Of a stretch of 6,422 nucleotides of DNA, positions 1 to 5,808 are shown one piece after another. Below the pieces are notes generated by a model. It had not been told where the DNA came from and did not search any database. It saw only the letters and a program-made list of their open reading frames with translations. The position numbers were made by a program, and so were the translations under genes. Within the stretch, counting starts at the first letter, position 1. Each line of letters opens with the position of its first letter. The stretch covers positions 1-6,422 of the forward strand of contig CALMWO010000578.1 of the NCBI GenBank assembly GCA_937873805.1, in the 5' to 3' direction. The DNA is from an uncultured Hyphomonadaceae bacterium (GTDB lineage: Bacteria > Pseudomonadota > Alphaproteobacteria > Caulobacterales > Hyphomonadaceae).

Positions 1-1
1 G

Positions 2-1681
2 GCGCTGGCGAAGCGCGGCGACGCGGGCCGTGCGGCGGCGCTGGCGTCGCGGGCCGTGCGGCTGAGCCCGATTGTCGGCTATCTGGTCGCCGGCCTCGTG
101 ATCGGGCCATCCGGCTTCGGCCTGGTGCAGAACAACGAGACGTCGCACTTCCTCGCCGATCTCGGCGTGGTGTTCCTACTGTTCGACATCGGCCTGCACT
201 TCTCACTTCGGGAAATCAGAACACGGCGCGACGACATGATCGGGCTTGCGCCGCTGCAGATCATCCTGTGCGGCGGGGCGTTTGCGATGATCGGCGTGGC
301 GTTGGGGTTTCCGTGGCCGGTGGCGGCGCTGGTGGGCGTGTCGCTCGCCCTCTCCTCCACCGCCGTGGTGGCGCGGATACTTTCGGACAGGAACCAGCCG
401 GGCTGCCCGATGGGACGGTCGGCAACGGCGGTGCTGGTGGCGCAGGACATTGTCGCGATCTTCCTGCTGACGTTTGCAGCGTCGCTGGGCGGCGATCCCA
501 ACATGCTCGGCATGGAAGCGCTGATCGTTCTGGGCAAGGCGGTGCTGGCGCTGGCGCTTGCGATCCTGGCGGGGCGCTTTGTCGTGCGCCCCCTGTTCCA
601 GTCGCTGGCAGCGACGAACAATCGCGAGACGTTCACGGTGGTGGCGCTGTTCATCGTGCTGGCGGCAAGCGCGGCGACGGCGCGGGCGGATCTTTCGCTG
701 ACGCTGGGCGCATTCCTCGCGGGGATGGCGGTGTCGGATACGCCGTACCGCCATGTCGTGCAGAACGAGGTGAAGCCATTCTCCGGTCTGCTGCTCGGCC
801 TGTTCTTCATGAGCGTGGGCATGGGCGTGAACCTGCCGGCCATGGCGGCGATCTGGCCGGCCGTACTGCTGACGGCGCTGGTGATCGTGATCCTGAAGAC
901 GGTGGTGGTGTTCGCGGCGGCGCGACTGAATGGCTGGGCCATGCCGGGCGCGACACAGCTGGGCTTCCTGCTGAGCCAGGGATCGGAGTTCACGCTGGTC
1001 GTTGTGGGGATCGCGTCGATCTCTGGCGCGATGCCGGGCAACTGGGCGGGCGTCATCACGGCGGCGGTGGCGGTGACGCTGGTGGCGGCGCCGATCTGGA
1101 CGTCGCTGGGACTGCACATCGCGAAGATGCTGGCGGAGAAGTCGAAGACCATCGCAGCCGATGCGGCCGACGCGGCGGAGGAAGAGCCTGTGCTGGTGTT
1201 CGGCATGACGCCGGAAGCAAGGCTGGCGGCGGATGCGCTGCGCGACCACCACATTCCGTATGTCGCGGTGGAGGCCGATCCCGAGCGCTTCGTGTCGGCG
1301 GCGTCGGATGGCTTCACGATCGTGTTCGGCGACGCGAAGGACGGGCAGCTGATGGAGGCGATCGGCGCGGCGCGAGCACGGGCGATCGTGCTGGGCGCCT
1401 CAGGGCTTGCAGCGCCTGTGAATGTTGCCGTGGCGGGCGGCAAGGCGCCGCCGCGCTTTGTTGCTGTGGCGACGGGCGCGGAGCGCGTGCGACAGGCGGG
1501 GATGGGCTTCCGCTCTCACCTCGCCCACGCGGAGCCGCGCGGCGTGGAACTGGTGACGGACCTTCTGACCGAGCTGGGCGTCGATCAGAGGGCCGTGGCG
1601 GCGTGGATCGCGGGCGAGCTTGAGCGGCGCGGGTTGCTGGACAAGCAGAACAGCGATGAGGCGGAGATCGAGGCGGCTTAA
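2..1681 (+). CDS. KefB/KefC-type cation:proton antiporter (CPA2 family) with C-terminal RCK domain, 5' partial
   Basis: Inner-membrane antiporter of the CPA2 family, which exchanges K+ or Na+ for H+ and is often gated through a cytoplasmic RCK (TrkA-N) domain. The frame is open to the left edge. The first available GTG (position 56) falls within the first family-conserved segment (RLSPIVGYLVAGLVIGP), so the true start probably lies outside the window. Residue numbers below count from that GTG. Seen: FDIGLHFS (43-50), LSSTAVVARIL (99-109), the QD pair at 130-131 matching the conserved ion-binding aspartate, LGAFLAG (217-223), PFSGLLLGLFFMSVGM (241-256) and LSQGSEFTLVV (306-316), with hydrophobic helices up to about 355. 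A short acidic linker (about 365-378) leads to the RCK-like fold from 379: strand VLVFG, E406 at the end of the second strand, and GDA at 425-427. The usual GxGxxG loop is degenerate (G383-MTPEA). The protein is shorter than E. coli KefB/KefC. No KefF/KefG-type ancillary gene is visible. The exact ion is unknown, so no symbol is given. Confidence 0.93.
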   Translation, partial: ALAKRGDAGRAAALASRAVRLSPIVGYLVAGLVIGPSGFGLVQNNETSHFLADLGVVFLLFDIGLHFSLREIRTRRDDMIGLAPLQIILCGGAFAMIGVALGFPWPVAALVGVSLALSSTAVVARILSDRNQPGCPMGRSATAVLVAQDIVAIFLLTFAASLGGDPNMLGMEALIVLGKAVLALALAILAGRFVVRPLFQSLAATNNRETFTVVALFIVLAASAATARADLSLTLGAFLAGMAVSDTPYRHVVQNEVKPFSGLLLGLFFMSVGMGVNLPAMAAIWPAVLLTALVIVILKTVVVFAAARLNGWAMPGATQLGFLLSQGSEFTLVVVGIASISGAMPGNWAGVITAAVAVTLVAAPIWTSLGLHIAKMLAEKSKTIAADAADAAEEEPVLVFGMTPEARLAADALRDHHIPYVAVEADPERFVSAASDGFTIVFGDAKDGQLMEAIGAARARAIVLGASGLAAPVNVAVAGGKAPPRFVAVATGAERVRQAGMGFRSHLAHAEPRGVELVTDLLTELGVDQRAVAAWIAGELERRGLLDKQNSDEAEIEAA

Positions 1682-1714
1682 GTGTGGGCGCGCTGCTGGT
1701 TTGATCTCTTCGTC

Positions 1715-1865
1715 CTCTCCACCGCGTCCCTCGCGAAGGCGGGGGTGCGGCGCAGACTTTGACGCTTGTTCGAAATTGAGGCTCCAGGTCTTGCGCGCTT
1801 CGCGCCCTCTTTTTTAGGCAGACTGGATCCCCGCCTTCGCGGGGAACGCGGACCTGACAGTCCGC
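1715..1865. repeat. Copy 1 of a ~150-bp dispersed hairpin-rich repeat (BIME/MITE-like)
   Basis: This stretch between the convergent 3' ends of the antiporter and bioY matches 5594-5747 in the same orientation. There are roughly ten substitutions, one short variable patch (about 1808-1821) and a length difference of a few bases. It is bounded by mutually inverted hairpins: left stem at 1728-1734/1739-1745 (loop GAAG) and right stem at 1828-1834/1839-1845 (loop CTTC). A small inner hairpin lies at 1793-1797/1801-1805 and a terminal one (GCGGAC/GTCCGC) at 1848-1853/1860-1865. There is no transposase and no convincing coding content. It resembles the non-autonomous palindromic intergenic repeats common in Alphaproteobacteria; the family was not identified by search. 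Confidence 0.85.
1793..1815 (+). terminator. Possible intrinsic terminator after the antiporter gene, inside repeat copy 1
   Basis: A 5-bp GC stem (GCGCG, loop CTT, CGCGC) is followed after four bases by six T residues (1810-1815). The placement, about 110 bp beyond the antiporter stop, suits a plus-strand terminator. The stem is short and the T tract is not immediately adjacent. The second repeat copy keeps the stem (5672-5684) but lacks the T run, so any terminator function is specific to this copy. Confidence 0.35.
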
Positions 1866-1891
1866 TTCCAGATGCAGTTTCATGAACGCGA

Positions 1892-2470
1892 TTAGTCGGT
1901 CGTCGCTACGCGCCTGACCCATCGTTCCGTGAGCTTCACTGTGACGACCGCCAGTGCGGATTTCAGGATGGCGCCGATCAGGAAAGGTTCGATGCCGCTT
2001 GTCCATGCGGCTTCAGGGCCGATCAGCCATGACAGGCGGAGCCAGCCAGAACCGAGAATGAAAACGTGGCCGGCAAGGAAGACGAGCGTCATGGCGAACC
2101 AGCCGCGCAATCTTGGCATGTCGGTGAACCAGCCACAGGCGAAGGCGGCGATGACAAAGCCAGCGAGGTAACCGGCGGTGGGCCCCGAGAAGGGATCGAG
2201 ACCGCCAGCGCCGTCAGCCAGCAGCGGCAAGCCGATGGCGGCCTGTGCGAGCCAGGTGATGACGCTGGCGGCGGCGAGGCGCGCGCCCGCGAGGCCAGCG
2301 ACGAACAGGATCGCGAAGGTCTGCAGGGTCATTGGCACCGGGTGCATCGGTACGGTCACCCACGATGACGCGGCGATCAGCCAGCTGCCCGCCAGCACGA
2401 CGCCAAGACCCCATGCGGCTGGGCGATCCGCCAGCAGCGCGCGCAGGGGCGCAACATGGCCCGGTGACAT
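1892..2470 (-). CDS. bioY: BioY, biotin-specific S component of an ECF transporter
   Basis: Small integral inner-membrane protein (192 aa, normal for the family) that binds biotin with high affinity. In the complete ECF transporter it works with an ATPase (BioM/EcfA) and a T subunit (BioN/EcfT). Seen: hydrophobic helices throughout, the family motif VPMHPVPMTLQTF (40-52), GLP (80-82), the loop GGLDPFSGPTAGYLAGF (89-105), and the C-terminal EPFLIGAILKSALA (161-174) with K170. The C-terminal motif is usually PFxxGDxxK; here Ala167 stands where Asp is expected. The start is the ATG at 2470, because GGAG (2477-2480) sits six bases upstream. A TTG at 2482 in the same frame overlaps that ribosome binding site and is less likely. 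No bioM, bioN or biotin-synthesis gene adjoins it, so it is either a solitary BioY or uses a shared module encoded elsewhere. No BioR-type operator was recognised upstream. Confidence 0.92.
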   Translation of the reverse strand: MSPGHVAPLRALLADRPAAWGLGVVLAGSWLIAASSWVTVPMHPVPMTLQTFAILFVAGLAGARLAAASVITWLAQAAIGLPLLADGAGGLDPFSGPTAGYLAGFVIAAFACGWFTDMPRLRGWFAMTLVFLAGHVFILGSGWLRLSWLIGPEAAWTSGIEPFLIGAILKSALAVVTVKLTERWVRRVATTD

Positions 2471-2476
2471 CAGACG

Positions 2477-2480
2477 CTCC
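2477..2480 (-). promoter_or_regulatory. Ribosome binding site of bioY (decides the start)
   Basis: GGAG on the minus strand with a six-base spacer to the ATG at 2470. It supports the 192-residue form over the version beginning at TTG 2482, whose start codon would abut this same GGAG. Confidence 0.6.
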
Positions 2481-2945
2481 AAACTTTCCCACCAACCGGA
2501 GGAAATCGTAGCGCATTACATTGCGGAGGCTCCGCGCCGCGTTGCCGCACGCCGCGCGCGAGATGATTGATCCACGTTGGAAATGCGCGCGTATGCACGC
2601 CACGGGAGAAGCGGACTGATCAGTAGCGCAAAATATCCGTGAGCTGCGATCGCCTTTGCGACGTGATGCTGACGCAGGACACGCAAGCCAAGCCGAAATC
2701 GACGCTGGTGGATTTTCGACGCCATGCGCGTTTCGACTCTGGTGATGGCGGACGAGGAAGATGCGTTGAGCCCGGATCAATGCCTCGCGCGCGCTTGCCG
2801 GAGCGATGGCCGACTCGCGGGCAACACACGCGACGAATGCTTTTTGCCTCCGCAATGCCTGTCAGCGCCGCGAAATAGGCATATCTCACCGCGCAACGCT
2901 CTGGCGCATGCTTGCTGGATTCTGGCATAAGCGACCCTATCGGCT

Positions 2946-2951
2946 GAGGAG
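2946..2951 (+). promoter_or_regulatory. Ribosome binding site of ald (decides the start)
   Basis: GAGGAG lies six bases before the ATG at 2958 but directly abuts the in-frame ATG at 2952, leaving no spacer for it. This favours 2958, which also gives the canonical Ald N-terminus MKIGVPKEIK and a 371-residue length. Confidence 0.7.
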
Positions 2952-2957
2952 ATGCGC

Positions 2958-4073
2958 ATGAAGATTGGCGTTCCGAAGGAGATCAAGACGCAGGAATATC
3001 GCGTCGGTCTCACGCCGGAGAGTGTGATGGAGCTGACGCGGGCCGGACACGGCGTGTTCGTACAGACAGGCGCGGGGCTGGGGCTGGGCGCAACCGACGC
3101 CGCCTATGTGAAGGCTGGCGCGAAGATGCTGGACACAGCCGAGGATGTGTTCGCCACCGCCGAGATGATCGTGAAGGTGAAGGAGCCGCAGGCGGTCGAG
3201 TGCGCGATGCTGAAGCCGCACCATACGCTGTTCACCTATCTGCACCTTGCGGCAGACAAACCGCAGGCTGAGGCGCTGATGAAATCGGGCGCGATCTGCA
3301 TTGCCTATGAGACGGTAACGAACCGTGCGGGACGTTTGCCGCTGCTGCAGCCGATGAGCCAGGTGGCGGGGCGGATGTCGATCAATGTCGGCGCCTATGC
3401 GCTGATGAAGACGAAGCGCGGGCGCGGGCTGTTGCTGGGCGGAGTGCCGGGCGTGCCGGCGGCGAATGTGGTGATCCTGGGCGGCGGCGTTTCGGGCACG
3501 CACGCAGCCGAGATGGCGATCGGCAGCCGGGCGAATGTGACGGTGTTCGATCGTTCGATGCCGCGGCTTGAAGAGCTGGATGTGCAGTTCGCGGGCGCGG
3601 TGGATACCGTCTATGCGACGCAGGCGGCGATTGATCGCGCGGTGATGGAAGCAGATCTGGTGATCGGCGCCGTGCTGATACCGGGCGCGGCTGCGCCGAA
3701 GCTGATCACGCGGGCACACCTGAAGGAGATGCGGCCGGGCGCCGTGCTGGTTGATATTTCGATCGATCAGGGCGGTTGCTTCGAGACGTCACGCCCAACC
3801 ACGCATGATGATCCGATCTACGAGATTGACGGCATCCTGCACTATTGCGTGGCGAACATGCCGGGCGCGGTGCCGCGCACGTCCACCTACGCACTCAACA
3901 ATGTGACGCTGCCGTTTGCGCTCGACCTTGCGAACAAGGGTGCGAAGGCGGCGTTGAAGGCCGATCCGTTCCTGGCTGAAGGGCTCAATGTCGCCGAGGG
4001 CAAGATCACGCACGCCGCCGTGGCGCATGATCTCGACCTGCCCTTCGCCAAGCCTGCGTGGCTCGCAGCTTGA
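2958..4073 (+). CDS. ald: Alanine dehydrogenase (NAD-dependent, EC 1.4.1.1)
   Basis: Cytoplasmic enzyme that reversibly converts L-alanine, NAD+ and water to pyruvate, ammonium and NADH. It serves alanine catabolism and, in reverse, alanine synthesis and NADH recycling. At 371 residues it has the family's usual length and aligns without gaps to the standard numbering. Substrate-binding R15 and K75, catalytic H96, and D270 are all present. The Rossmann loop GGGVSG is at 175-180, and D198 sits at the end of the next strand, where the NAD ribose is held. The N-terminal motif MKIGVPKEIKTQEYRVGL and the segment NNVTLPF (314-320) are typical. The start at ATG 2958 is chosen from Shine-Dalgarno spacing. 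The 3' end overlaps the next gene by up to 16 bases, so the two are likely co-transcribed and translationally coupled. Nothing suggests truncation or transfer. Confidence 0.97.
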   Translation: MKIGVPKEIKTQEYRVGLTPESVMELTRAGHGVFVQTGAGLGLGATDAAYVKAGAKMLDTAEDVFATAEMIVKVKEPQAVECAMLKPHHTLFTYLHLAADKPQAEALMKSGAICIAYETVTNRAGRLPLLQPMSQVAGRMSINVGAYALMKTKRGRGLLLGGVPGVPAANVVILGGGVSGTHAAEMAIGSRANVTVFDRSMPRLEELDVQFAGAVDTVYATQAAIDRAVMEADLVIGAVLIPGAAAPKLITRAHLKEMRPGAVLVDISIDQGGCFETSRPTTHDDPIYEIDGILHYCVANMPGAVPRTSTYALNNVTLPFALDLANKGAKAALKADPFLAEGLNVAEGKITHAAVAHDLDLPFAKPAWLAA

Positions 4074-4519
4074 GGCGGCTTCTGGCGCTCGGCGCACTGG
4101 TGCTAGCCGCGTGCAGCGCCGAGACGCCGGTGGACATGAAGGATCCCGGCTCCGTCGCACGGAAGTTCGTGGAGGCGTACAATGCTCGCAACCTGCAGCG
4201 CATGTTGCCGCTGGTCGATCAGGTGAATATCGACGCGGTGAAGAATGCGCTGGCCGATGGCGTGAACAGCGAGGCGTATCAGAGCATCTTCATGCCGGAG
4301 ATGGTGGAGCTGCTGGCCAAAGATGGCGGCAAGGTGACCGGGCCGCGCTATGACCGTCACGGCGCGGTGTTTCAGGTGGGTGAAACCGTCAGCGGCGATG
4401 TCTACACGATCGAGCTGAGCCAGCGCGAGGCGGACGAGATCTGGCTCATCGACGAGTTCTCGATGATGAGCGAGCGCGATTTTCTTGAGCTGCCAGACCA
4501 GCCCCGGCCAAAGCGCTGA
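4058..4519 (+). CDS. Predicted small lipoprotein, possibly NTF2-like fold, coupled to ald
   Basis: 153 residues, not recognised as a named family. The N-terminus is a lipoprotein signal: Arg-containing n-region, hydrophobic stretch LLALGALVLAA and lipobox LAAC with Cys19. Ser follows the cysteine, which by the usual sorting rule suggests the outer membrane. The mature part begins with a helical segment SVARKFVEAYNARNLQRML (32-50) followed by alternating strand-like stretches (VFQVG, DVYTIEL, IWLIDEFSMM). That layout recalls NTF2-like/DUF4878-type domains, but this is inference from pattern. The given start is GTG 4058, overlapping ald by 16 bases. A TTG at 4070 that overlaps the ald stop (TTGA) would give 149 residues and still keep the lipobox. 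Neither has a clear Shine-Dalgarno, so translation may depend on coupling to ald. Codon usage resembles the neighbours. It ends only 5 bp from the convergent hydrolase gene. Confidence 0.8.
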   Translation: MARSLRRLLALGALVLAACSAETPVDMKDPGSVARKFVEAYNARNLQRMLPLVDQVNIDAVKNALADGVNSEAYQSIFMPEMVELLAKDGGKVTGPRYDRHGAVFQVGETVSGDVYTIELSQREADEIWLIDEFSMMSERDFLELPDQPRPKR

Positions 4520-4524
4520 AGCGG

Positions 4525-5499
4525 CTACTCGGCAGCTTTCGCAGCCGCGCCGGAGACGAGGCGCTCATTGGTCCAGTCGCGGACGAAGCCGTTGGTGCGT
4601 GACGCCACGCGCGTGGGGAACCGGTTGAACGCGTGCGGTGCATCCGGAACGATGATCAGCTTCGCATTGCCATTCGCTGCGGTCCAGCGCTCTGCCATGA
4701 GGCGGCTGTCGTCGATCAGCGGGTCAATTGTTCCGCACAACAACAGAGCGGGCGGCAGGCCGGCGAGGTTCGCATAGAGGGGCGAGAAGGCTGGATCGCG
4801 CCGCTCTTCGTCTGATTTGCCCGGCAGGAGTTTCGCCAGTCCAGACGTCATCGCGGGCCCATCCAGCACCAGCGTGTCGTGCGAGGCGCTGCGGACGCTG
4901 GGCGTGCAGGAAAGATCGTAGGGGCCGTAGAAAAGAACGGCGCCGCGCAGACGGTGGAAGTCCGCGCGCGTATCGCGTAGCCGCAGAATGGCGCAGGCGG
5001 CGAGATGCGCGCCCGCGGATTCACCGCCGATGAACATAGCGGTCACGCCAAATTCCGACTGCGCGTGTTCGAACACCCAGTCCGCAGCGGCGGCGCACTG
5101 GGCGATCATGCCGGGAAGATCAATGTCGGGGAGCGTGGTGTAGTCGACGCTGACAACGGCCAGCCCTTGCTCCGCAATGCGGGCGTTGACGCGGTCGTCC
5201 ATGGCGGCCGTACCGATGGCCCAGCCGCCGCCGTGGAAGTCGATGTAAACGCCGCGCACTTCGCTGGCGGGAAGCAGGATGCGAAGGGTAAAACTGTGGC
5301 CGCTCCAGGTGACGCGTCGCGTCGACGTGGTCACGCCGGCGACGCCGTGGGGCATGAAAGCCTGTGCGCCCAGCATGGTCTGGATCATCATCTTGCCGAG
5401 GCGCGAGGGCGCTCGAAAGCGCGGCGCCCAGCGTAGCTGCCGGTTCATCCGCTGCGCTTCTTCGAGCTCGGCGGCGGAGAAATCGAGGGAATCCGACAT
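4525..5499 (-). CDS. Alpha/beta hydrolase, HSL-like (family IV) esterase/lipase
   Basis: 324 residues, typical for the bacterial hormone-sensitive-lipase family, whose members cleave carboxylic esters of short to medium acyl chains. The physiological substrate here is unknown. Seen in order: the oxyanion-hole motif HGGG (89-92) within DFHGGGWAIG; the nucleophile elbow GESAG (159-163) with Ser161; the acid Asp259 in CGTIDPLIDDS; and the catalytic His289 in DAPHAFNRF. The residues before about 65 form the helical cap region usual for this family. There is no signal peptide, so it is probably cytoplasmic. The start is the ATG at 5499, with AGGG (5507-5510) seven bases upstream. A TTG at 5553 would add 18 poorly conserved-looking residues and lacks support. 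It appears monocistronic: a repeat and a terminator separate it from hflC upstream, and it is convergent with the lipoprotein gene downstream. Confidence 0.93.
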   Translation of the reverse strand: MSDSLDFSAAELEEAQRMNRQLRWAPRFRAPSRLGKMMIQTMLGAQAFMPHGVAGVTTSTRRVTWSGHSFTLRILLPASEVRGVYIDFHGGGWAIGTAAMDDRVNARIAEQGLAVVSVDYTTLPDIDLPGMIAQCAAAADWVFEHAQSEFGVTAMFIGGESAGAHLAACAILRLRDTRADFHRLRGAVLFYGPYDLSCTPSVRSASHDTLVLDGPAMTSGLAKLLPGKSDEERRDPAFSPLYANLAGLPPALLLCGTIDPLIDDSRLMAERWTAANGNAKLIIVPDAPHAFNRFPTRVASRTNGFVRDWTNERLVSGAAAKAAE

Positions 5500-5524
5500 G
5501 AACGAGCCCTGCGCTGACAGGATG

Positions 5525-5553
5525 AAGGTAGGTGGCGGCTGGGTGTTGGGCAA
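5525..5553 (-). promoter_or_regulatory. Weak candidate promoter for the hydrolase gene
   Basis: On the minus strand TTGCCC (5548-5553) and TACCTT (5525-5530) are separated by 17 bases and would give a leader of about 18 bases before the ATG at 5499. Matches to the -35/-10 consensus are only 4/6 and 3/6, so this is a positional suggestion rather than a firm call. Confidence 0.25.
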
Positions 5554-5593
5554 TGTGAGCGGTGGCGGGCCTTTCGTTCTTTTCCCTTACGCA

Positions 5594-5747
5594 CTCTCCA
5601 CCGCGTCCCCCGCGAAGGCGGGGGTCCAGCGCAGACTTTGAAGCTTGCTCGGGATTGAGGCTTCAGGCCTTGCGCGCTTCGCGCCCTGCTTTCTCAAGAG
5701 GACTGGTTCCCCGCCTTCGCGGGGAACGCGGACAACAAACTGTCCGC
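5594..5747. repeat. Copy 2 of the ~150-bp dispersed hairpin-rich repeat
   Basis: Same orientation as the copy at 1715-1865. The left hairpin has a perfect 7-bp stem (5607-5613/5618-5624, loop GAAG). The right hairpin TTCCCCGC/GCGGGGAA (5707-5714/5719-5726, loop CTTC) is its inverted counterpart. The inner GCGCG/CGCGC stem is at 5672-5676/5680-5684. The terminal stem GCGGACA/TGTCCGC (5728-5734/5741-5747) is one pair longer than in copy 1 and has a different loop. It lies between the hydrolase promoter region and the hflC terminator, outside any gene. Confidence 0.85.
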
Positions 5748-5750
5748 TCC

Positions 5751-5786
5751 CAAAAACGAACAGGCCCGCTCTTTCGAGCGGGCCTG
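5751..5786 (-). terminator. Intrinsic terminator of hflC
   Basis: Read on the minus strand, an 11-bp perfect stem (CAGGCCCGCTC / GAGCGGGCCTG) with a GAAA tetraloop (5772-5775) is followed by TTCGTTTTT. It begins 22 bases after the hflC stop. This is a strong Rho-independent terminator and insulates the hydrolase gene from the hflKC transcript. Confidence 0.9.
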
Positions 5787-5808
5787 CGTGTCTCGAAGAG
5801 ATTGAAGA

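Larger units (their letters stand above)
2471..2957. other. 487-bp divergent intergenic region with no recognised gene
   Basis: This region separates the 5' ends of bioY (minus) and ald (plus) and must hold promoters for both. Several short open frames exist on both strands (for example 2639-2878 and 2724-2930 plus, 2516-2725 and 2620-2928 minus). Their predicted peptides are rich in Arg, Ser, Cys and His, match no family I know, and overlap one another. Structural signals seen are a 13-base palindrome at 2523-2535 (GCGGAGGCTCCGC) and a 12-bp inverted repeat pairing 2519-2530 (CATTGCGGAGGC) with 2846-2857. A decayed gene, a small RNA or a long regulatory leader cannot be excluded. No lrp/asnC-type regulator, a common neighbour of ald, is readable here. 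Confidence 0.5.

Noticed and set aside
79..1443. Long minus-strand open frames opposite the antiporter (79-1443, 203-1252) and a plus-strand alternative frame (268-1623)
   Set aside because: They are GC-driven shadows of the antiporter: low-complexity Arg/His/Ala/Gly-rich translations with no family signature.
1620..1817. Short plus-strand frames through the repeats (1620-1817 and 5562-5831) whose peptides resemble each other
   Set aside because: The similarity follows from the DNA repeat itself. The frames begin in different unrelated sequence and lack supporting start signals; the minus-strand PREGGDP-like peptide is likewise a repeat translation artefact.
2516..2928. Small open frames on both strands in the bioY-ald gap
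   Set aside because: They overlap one another, use rare-looking residue mixes, and have no convincing ribosome binding site or recognisable domain.
2912..2940. TTGCTG-17 bp-CCCTAT as an ald promoter
   Set aside because: The predicted transcript would start within the ribosome binding site at 2946-2951, leaving too little leader, and the -10 match is poor.
2937..3719. Minus-strand 260-codon frame opposite ald
   Set aside because: The translation is His/Arg-rich without domains, and ald on the other strand is unambiguous.
4525..5436. Plus-strand frames opposite the hydrolase gene (for example 5005-5436 and 4728-5033)
   Set aside because: They are shadows of the hydrolase gene, which carries the complete HGGG/GESAG/Asp/His set.
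5751..5786. Terminator hairpin considered as a further module of repeat copy 2
   Set aside because: No counterpart exists next to copy 1, and its sequence is unrelated to the repeat hairpins. It is an independent hflC terminator.
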